From the NCBI GenBank assembly GCA_949293595.1, contig CASFDW010000003.1, forward strand, positions 72,685 to 136,684: DNA of 64,000 bases, in the 5' to 3' direction. The DNA is from an uncultured Spirochaetales bacterium. Its GTDB lineage: Bacteria; Spirochaetota; Spirochaetia; Sphaerochaetales; Sphaerochaetaceae. Position 1 is the first letter of the stretch; each line of letters starts with the position of its first letter. Both the position numbers and the translations under genes were made by a program. Of the stretch, positions 59,088-64,000 are shown piece by piece. The notes under the pieces were generated by a model. The model was not told where the DNA came from. It was given only the letters and a program-made list of their open reading frames with translations, and ran no database searches.

Positions 59088-59937
59088 AGCCGATTGGAAC
59101 AGGCCCGTGAGCTTTTTCCCCCCGGGCGAGGGTGAGAGAAGGATAAAGCTCGTGCTCAGCTATGACGGATCGTTCTACCATGGTTGGCAGAGCCAGGACG
59201 ACGGTGTCTCGATACAGCAGAGGCTTGAGACGGAATTGGAGGCGGTCGTCCGCCACAAGGTCCGCATATTCGGGTCGGGAAGGACCGATGCAGGGGTGCA
59301 CGCGCTGATGCAGACGGCGCATTTCGACACCTCCAGCCGGATCGATCCCGAGAAATTCCGGGTGATACTCAACACAAGGCTCGAGAAGCACATACGCATC
59401 CTTTCTTCATCCGTGGCCGGACCGGATTTCCATGCCCGTTTCTCCACGCAGTCGAGGGAATACTGGTATCTTTTGAAGGACGAGCTTCATTTCCTTCCGT
59501 TCGATGCGGGACATGTCGCACAGGTCAGGGTGCTTCCAGCCTTGCCGCTCCTTGATTCGTATGCCGCATGCATTGCGGGAACCCATGATTTCACAACCTT
59601 CTGTTCGGCCAGGGACAAGAGCCTGTCGCGGTTCCGTGACATCTATCTTTCCCAGTGGGACATGATAGCCGATGTCTATGGCAACCCCATGCTCCGCTAC
59701 CGTGTCGCCGGAAATGCTTTTTTGTACCATCAGGTCAGGAGCATGGTCGGAACGATGCTTGAGTTTGCATCCAGGGACGTTCCCGCTTCCTCATTCAGAG
59801 AGGCACTTGACGGAAGGGACAGGAGCCTTGCAGGCAAGACGGCTCCGCCCGACGGGCTCTATCTTGCGGACATAAGCTATGATAAGATGAAATACGAATG
59901 GTTTGAGAGGCAATGGACAAGAGAAGGCAGGACATAG
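59080..59937 (+). CDS. truA: tRNA pseudouridine38-40 synthase TruA
   Basis: 285 residues. The family core begins at RIKLVLSYDGSFYHGWQSQ, the catalytic Asp is in FGSGRTDAGVHAL, and later motifs FHARFSTQSREYWY, HDFTTFC and FLYHQVRSMVGTML follow. It makes pseudouridine at positions 38-40 of tRNA anticodon arms. About 20 residues precede the usual start (MPRADWNRPVSFFPPGEGE), so translation could begin a little later, but the overlap with acpS supports the given ATG. Its 3' end overlaps the UDG-like gene by 25 nt. Confidence 0.95.
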   Translation: MPRADWNRPVSFFPPGEGERRIKLVLSYDGSFYHGWQSQDDGVSIQQRLETELEAVVRHKVRIFGSGRTDAGVHALMQTAHFDTSSRIDPEKFRVILNTRLEKHIRILSSSVAGPDFHARFSTQSREYWYLLKDELHFLPFDAGHVAQVRVLPALPLLDSYAACIAGTHDFTTFCSARDKSLSRFRDIYLSQWDMIADVYGNPMLRYRVAGNAFLYHQVRSMVGTMLEFASRDVPASSFREALDGRDRSLAGKTAPPDGLYLADISYDKMKYEWFERQWTREGRT

Positions 59938-60566
59938 AATATTTCTTGGGCGTGCTCGATGAGGCGGAGGCCGCCTTGACCGGGGATGTCCTTTTGGAGA
60001 GGAAGGGTAGGACGGATTATTGCGTTTTGGAGAAGGACTGCTCTGACGGCGGTCCTGCTTCCACCGGTGGACAATGCCGCAAATGCCCGCTGTGGAAGAA
60101 CAGGACCGGCAACGGGTTTTATTTCAATCCCGGTTCGGCGGACATCCTTTTCATTCTTGCCAAGCCCGAGAATCCACTTGCTCCGTTGGATGATGATGCG
60201 ATGGGGATGTATGAACGTCAGATGTCCGCATTGGGCATAGAAAGGTCCAGAAGGGCGTTGCTGACCATCCTCAAATGTCCTTCCGAGACGTTCATCCCCG
60301 GGTATGCCGACTCCTGCAAGGATTATCTGAAAGCGGAAATATCATCCTATAACCCGCGTGTGCTGGTCCTGCTCGGCACGGATTGCGCCAGATACATGCT
60401 CAGGAAGAAGGATGATTTCGATTCGTTGAGGGCCAGCTCCCGTTCCTTTTCAATAAACGGTATCAGGACGTTTGCCACTTATTCCCAGAGGGAATGCATC
60501 TCCAACAGGATGCTGAGAAAGCCCGTATGGGACGACCTCCAGGTCATAGGTTCGGCATTGAAGTGA
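59913..60566 (+). CDS. Uracil-DNA-glycosylase-superfamily protein, [4Fe-4S] type with altered active site
   Basis: 217 residues. Four cysteines are spaced like the family 4 UDG cluster: GQCRKCPLWKNRT and LKCPSETFIPGYADSCKDYL, and YNPRVLVLLGTDCARYML matches the strand that follows. The catalytic motif GEAPG..ED of family 4 is replaced by LAKPENPLAPL, and the C-terminal HPS motif is missing (ATYSQRECIS). It therefore probably binds DNA and an Fe-S cluster but may not remove uracil in the usual way. It overlaps truA upstream and priA downstream (GTGA), so it belongs to a housekeeping operon. Confidence 0.7.
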   Translation: MDKRRQDIEYFLGVLDEAEAALTGDVLLERKGRTDYCVLEKDCSDGGPASTGGQCRKCPLWKNRTGNGFYFNPGSADILFILAKPENPLAPLDDDAMGMYERQMSALGIERSRRALLTILKCPSETFIPGYADSCKDYLKAEISSYNPRVLVLLGTDCARYMLRKKDDFDSLRASSRSFSINGIRTFATYSQRECISNRMLRKPVWDDLQVIGSALK

Positions 60567-62539
60567 GATATGCCCTTGTTTCCTTGAACGTTCCGATCCG
60601 GACGAGCTCGTTCACCTACAGTTACGATGAGACGGCTTTCCCCGACATCATATACAGGCGTGTCTGCGTACCATTCGGAGCACGCAGGATGACGGGGTTC
60701 GTGCTGGAGACCTCGGATGTCCGGCCTGAAGGTGATTTCGAGATAAAGGGGATAATCCGGGTCATAGACAAGGAGATGGTGATAACCAGCGACCTTGTCG
60801 AGCTAGGCAGGGGGATGTCCCATCTTTACAAGGCATCGCTCGGCCAATGCCTTTCGCTGATGGTCCCCAATGCCAGAAGGGAGGTGGAGAACAGCCCCTT
60901 CTACGAGCAGACTCCTTTCTCACCCATAGAGAGGCTCACCCCGGAGCAGGATGGGGTCATAAGTCGTTTCTGGGCCGCATACGGGGAAGGCCGGAGGCTT
61001 TTCTACCTGTATGGTGTCACCGGTAGCGGAAAGAGCGAGGTTTATCTGAGGATCGCACAGGAGGTCATCAGACGGGGTGGACAGGTGCTTTATCTGGTGC
61101 CTGAGATAACACTGACTGAGCAGATGTCCGCCGATGTGTATCTGAGATTTTCCAAAAGAGTGTCGATACTGCACTCCGCATTGACCGCATCCCAGCGTCT
61201 CAAGGCTGCGGCGATGATCAGGAAGGGGGAGGTGGATCTGGTGATCGGGGCACGCAGCGCATGTTTCGCCCCGTTCAGGAACCTGGGACTCATAATACTT
61301 GACGAGGAGCATGAGAATTCCTACAAATCCGGCTCCACCCCCCGTTATCATGCGCGCCAGGTGGCGCAGATGAGGAGCAGGATATCTTCCTGTCCCCTGA
61401 TAATGGGTTCCGCGACACCCTCCTTCGAGGCGTTCGAGATGATGAGGGAGGGCCGGATAGAGACGCTGAGGATGAACAGCAGGATAGGCCGTGGTGCCTT
61501 CCCGTCAGTAAGGATCGTCAGCCTTCTCGGGCAGAAGGGTAACATCTCCCCCATACTGGCGAAGGAGATGTCCTCGGAGCTTGATAAAGGCAACGGAGTC
61601 ATCCTGTTTCTCAACCGGAGGGGCTATGCCCACGGCATAGTCTGCAACAGCTGCGGTGAGGCTGTGAAATGTCCCAATTGCTCGATTTCTCTTACATACC
61701 ATAAGTCCAAGCGCCGTCTGGTATGCCATACATGCGGGTATTCCGAGAGTCTTGTGGAGTCATGCCCGTCCTGCCACAGCCATGATCTGGTCGTCAGCGG
61801 AGGCGGAACCGAGATGATAGAGGAGGAGCTCAGGATGCTTTTCCCGTTCAAAAGGATAGTCCGTCTCGACAGTGACAGCGCCGACGGGAACAAGAAATTC
61901 GTGGCCGAGACCCTGGCATCGTTCAAAAACGGAGAGACCGACATACTTCTTGGCACGCAGATGATTGCAAAAGGACTTAATTTCCCAAAGGCCACGCTGG
62001 TTGGGGTGGTGAATGCCGACGCCACGATATTCCTTCCCGATTTCCGTGCCGACGAGCGGACATTCCAGCTGCTCGAGCAGGTAGCGGGCAGGGTCGGCAG
62101 GTATCGTGCCGACGGTAAGGTCATAATCCAGACCAGCCAGGTTTCCAATCCTGCCATCCGGGCTGTGGAGAACAGGCTGGGGGATGAGTTCTATTATTCG
62201 GAGCTTGCCGAACGGAGGAAGGTCGGATTTCCTCCGTACTGCAGGCTGGTGAACCTCACGATCCGAAGCAAAAACGGGGAAAAGGCCTGCCTTGCGACTG
62301 ACGACCTCCATCGTTGCGCCTTGTCGGTTTTCAACGGATTGGATGGAATCGAGGTGTTTCCACCGTCGTCATGCCTCATAGAAAGGAAGAACACCTATTA
62401 CCGCTACCATGTGCTCGTACGCAGCAGCGAGAGGGCTTTCCCCGTGCTCCTGAACCGGCTGGATGTCCTGCTGGCCTCGTACAAGGTGCCGTCCTCGACG
62501 TACCTGGAGATAGACACGGATCCCGTGGATATGATGTGA
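60563..62539 (+). CDS. priA: Primosomal replication-restart helicase PriA
   Basis: 658 residues. A shortened N-terminal DNA-binding part (RYALVSLNVPIRTSSFTYSYDE) is followed by the helicase core: Walker A GVTGSGKSEVY, Walker B LIILDEEHENSY and ATPSFEA. The zinc-binding region CNSCGEAVKCPNC...CHTCGY...CPSCHSH and the GTQMIAKGLNFP motif V region come next. It reloads the replisome at stalled forks. The GTG start overlaps the previous stop as GTGA and gives the normal PriA N-terminus; in-frame codons upstream lie within the UDG-like gene. The ribosome site is weak, consistent with coupling. Confidence 0.95.
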   Translation: MRYALVSLNVPIRTSSFTYSYDETAFPDIIYRRVCVPFGARRMTGFVLETSDVRPEGDFEIKGIIRVIDKEMVITSDLVELGRGMSHLYKASLGQCLSLMVPNARREVENSPFYEQTPFSPIERLTPEQDGVISRFWAAYGEGRRLFYLYGVTGSGKSEVYLRIAQEVIRRGGQVLYLVPEITLTEQMSADVYLRFSKRVSILHSALTASQRLKAAAMIRKGEVDLVIGARSACFAPFRNLGLIILDEEHENSYKSGSTPRYHARQVAQMRSRISSCPLIMGSATPSFEAFEMMREGRIETLRMNSRIGRGAFPSVRIVSLLGQKGNISPILAKEMSSELDKGNGVILFLNRRGYAHGIVCNSCGEAVKCPNCSISLTYHKSKRRLVCHTCGYSESLVESCPSCHSHDLVVSGGGTEMIEEELRMLFPFKRIVRLDSDSADGNKKFVAETLASFKNGETDILLGTQMIAKGLNFPKATLVGVVNADATIFLPDFRADERTFQLLEQVAGRVGRYRADGKVIIQTSQVSNPAIRAVENRLGDEFYYSELAERRKVGFPPYCRLVNLTIRSKNGEKACLATDDLHRCALSVFNGLDGIEVFPPSSCLIERKNTYYRYHVLVRSSERAFPVLLNRLDVLLASYKVPSSTYLEIDTDPVDMM

Positions 62540-62544
62540 CTGGT

Positions 62545-62573
62545 TTGAGAACGGCTTCCAATTATGCTATATT
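62545..62573 (+). promoter_or_regulatory. Promoter of def (leaderless, extended -10)
   Basis: TTGAGA, a 17-nt spacer and TATATT, with the extended TG (TG-C-TATATT). The -10 box ends 6 nt before the ATG at 62580. No Shine-Dalgarno. This is the clearest leaderless case in the window. Confidence 0.75.
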
Positions 62574-62579
62574 TTAGAC

Positions 62580-63089
62580 ATGTTGGATATTTTTACTTTA
62601 GGTGAGGAGGTCCTCAGGACCGAAAATAAGAAAGTAACCGTTTTCGACGACGCATTGAGAATGCTTGTCGATGCGATGTTCGATACTCTTGTGGAGGCCG
62701 ACGGGGTGGGCCTTGCCGCTCCACAGGTCGGCGTGAGCGAAAGGTTTTTCATCGTCGACCTGCACAGAGGGGATGACAGCAGGTATGTCTTCATCAACCC
62801 GGAGATAATCGAAACCAGCATGGAGGAATGTCCCTATGAGGAGGGATGCCTGTCGATTCCCGGACTGTATCATGACGTTGTGCGCCCCAGGAGGGTGAAG
62901 GTGCAGGCGCAGGATCTTGCAGGAAAGTACTTCACATTGGAGGCCGATGGGCTGTTGGCAAGGGTTATACAGCATGAGAACGACCATCTCAACGGTGTGC
63001 TTTTCATAGACCATCTCGCTCCTGAGGACCGCCAGAGGATCGAGAGGCAGTTCGCAAAGAGACAGAGGAAGGGCAGGAGATCGAAATGA
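62580..63089 (+). CDS. def: Peptide deformylase
   Basis: 169 residues with all three motifs: GVGLAAPQVGV, EGCLSIPG (metal Cys) and QHENDHLNG (HExxH, metal His residues and catalytic Glu). It removes the formyl group from new proteins. The C-terminus is basic (KRQRKGRRSK). A strong promoter abuts the start codon, so translation probably begins at the 5' end of the message, which is noteworthy for an enzyme of translation. Overlaps fmt by 4 nt (ATGA). Confidence 0.96.
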   Translation: MLDIFTLGEEVLRTENKKVTVFDDALRMLVDAMFDTLVEADGVGLAAPQVGVSERFFIVDLHRGDDSRYVFINPEIIETSMEECPYEEGCLSIPGLYHDVVRPRRVKVQAQDLAGKYFTLEADGLLARVIQHENDHLNGVLFIDHLAPEDRQRIERQFAKRQRKGRRSK

Positions 63090-64000
63090 GGATTCTTTTC
63101 GCAGCCACAGGGGAGATAGCGGTCCCGACATTGGAGGCGCTCCATGGACAGGGACTGGTCGCCGCAGTGCTCTGCGCCCCCGACGAGCCGGGGAAAAGGG
63201 GCAGGACACCCGTGCCTCCTCCCGCCAAGGTGAAGGCGCTGGAGCTCGGGTTGCCGGTACTGCAGCCGGACCATCTCGGCTCAGCCGCGAGGGCTCTTGT
63301 TGCGGAGCAGGACGTCGACACCTTGGTCTCATTCTGCTACGGTAAGATCTTCGGGCCGAAATTCCTTGCTCTTTTTGAGAACAGGTTCAACATCCATCCT
63401 TCGTTGCTTCCGAAGTACAGGGGATGCGCTCCGATCTACGAGACCATACGCAACATGGACCGTGTCGGAGGCATAAGCATCCAGAACATCGGGCTGGAGG
63501 TGGATTCAGGGGACATTGTCAATTCCTTTGGTTTCCCGTTGGATGGCACGGAGGACAGCGGAACCCTTTCGGACAAGGTCTCAGTCATGGCCTCAGGGCT
63601 TGCCCTGTCAACATTCCTGGATCTTGGCAGTCACCCTGCGAGGGCCCAGATGGGTACGCCAAGCTTCTCCCCGATCATAAGGAAGGAGGACGGCTTGCTG
63701 GATTTCCATAATCCGGCCCGTATCCTGCATGCACAGATACGTGCCTGCAATCCGTGGCCGAAGGCGCATACGAGGTTCCAGGGCAGGACGCTTTTCATCA
63801 CAGGGGTCCATGGTTCGGTGTTCGATTCCTTTGAACCATGCCCGGAGGATCCGGGAACTGTCGTCGCGTTCGACAAGGAGAAAGGATTCAGGATTGCAAC
63901 ATCCGACGGATATCTTTATGTGACCAGGCTGCAGGCCGAGGCGAAGAAGGAGATGGACGCCAGGTCGTTCCTGAACGGAAACAGGTCCATCCTCTCCGCC
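63086..64000 (+). CDS. fmt: Methionyl-tRNA formyltransferase (3' end beyond window)
   Basis: 305 codons are open up to the window edge; only a few residues should be missing. The N-terminal hydrolase-fold domain reads MRILFAATGEIAVPTLEAL, then FNIHPSLLPKYRGCAPI with the catalytic Asn and His and the SLLPxxRG formyl-folate motif, and LEVDSGDIV with the catalytic Asp. The C-terminal OB-like domain follows (NPWPKAHTRFQGRTLFI). It formylates initiator Met-tRNA. The ATGA overlap with def is the common def-fmt arrangement. The 3' end could not be seen, so no stop codon is given. Confidence 0.94.
   Translation, partial: MRILFAATGEIAVPTLEALHGQGLVAAVLCAPDEPGKRGRTPVPPPAKVKALELGLPVLQPDHLGSAARALVAEQDVDTLVSFCYGKIFGPKFLALFENRFNIHPSLLPKYRGCAPIYETIRNMDRVGGISIQNIGLEVDSGDIVNSFGFPLDGTEDSGTLSDKVSVMASGLALSTFLDLGSHPARAQMGTPSFSPIIRKEDGLLDFHNPARILHAQIRACNPWPKAHTRFQGRTLFITGVHGSVFDSFEPCPEDPGTVVAFDKEKGFRIATSDGYLYVTRLQAEAKKEMDARSFLNGNRSILSA

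Noticed and set aside
1-64000. CRISPR array, prophage, insertion sequence or toxin-antitoxin pair
   Set aside because: No regularly spaced repeats, transposase, integrase or phage structural genes were seen; the only antitoxin-like gene (11386) has no toxin partner.

Overview
The window looks like a spirochaete chromosome, most likely a Sphaerochaeta-like (Sphaerochaetaceae) anaerobe. This is an inference from gene content: a class I lysyl-tRNA synthetase, many lipoproteins and beta-barrel-like envelope proteins, an electron-bifurcating-type [FeFe] hydrogenase with Rex, a cdaA-ybbR-acpS-truA cluster, a Rho with a long charged N-terminal extension, and no respiratory genes. Most of the sequence is GC-rich. 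One block of about 9 kb (38.6-47.7 kb) is clearly AT-richer with different codon use.

Layout. 0-4.8 kb: a TctA permease and three Gfo/Idh/MocA oxidoreductases in one operon. 5-7.2 kb: rho-rpmE. 7.3-11.7 kb: a degenerate galactokinase-like protein, surE, a YkgJ-type protein, nifS, nifU and a small HTH protein. 11.7-15.4 kb: a nucleoside kinase, a short aldehyde:ferredoxin oxidoreductase-like protein and a YfcE-type phosphodiesterase. 15.6-19.8 kb: lipase, YihY membrane protein, an unknown, a secreted nuclease lipoprotein and GrpB. 20-28.2 kb: tRNA-Ile2, an envelope protein, CrtO-like and RlpA-like proteins, lysS, a flavoprotein, era, clpP, an EEP lipoprotein, ogg and tRNA-Ala. 28.3-34 kb: rex divergent from the hydrogenase operon. 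34-38.6 kb: lipoproteins, a PTS IIA protein and envelope proteins.

38.6-47.7 kb is the AT-rich island: a GntR/FCD regulator, a DctPQM TRAP transporter, and five enzymes (shikimate-dehydrogenase-like, CitE-like, acylating aldehyde dehydrogenase, long transaldolase-like, VOC). Two identical perfect palindromes sit in front of the regulator and in front of the transporter. I recognise no described pathway with this gene set, so it is the best candidate here for an undescribed catabolic system. 47.8-64 kb returns to housekeeping: pepT, envelope proteins, nfo, an M16C protease, glpK, cdaA-ybbR-acpS-truA, a UDG-like protein, priA, def and fmt (cut by the window end).

A second theme is how genes start. 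Genes inside operons have good Shine-Dalgarno sequences and often overlap as ATGA, GTGA or TGATG. About twelve genes at the head of transcription units instead have a -10-like hexamer ending 6-9 nt before the start codon and no Shine-Dalgarno sequence, which predicts leaderless mRNAs. These include both members of four closely spaced divergent pairs (13.4, 22.5, 25.8 and 52.2 kb). All function calls come from reading motifs by eye; no database search was run.
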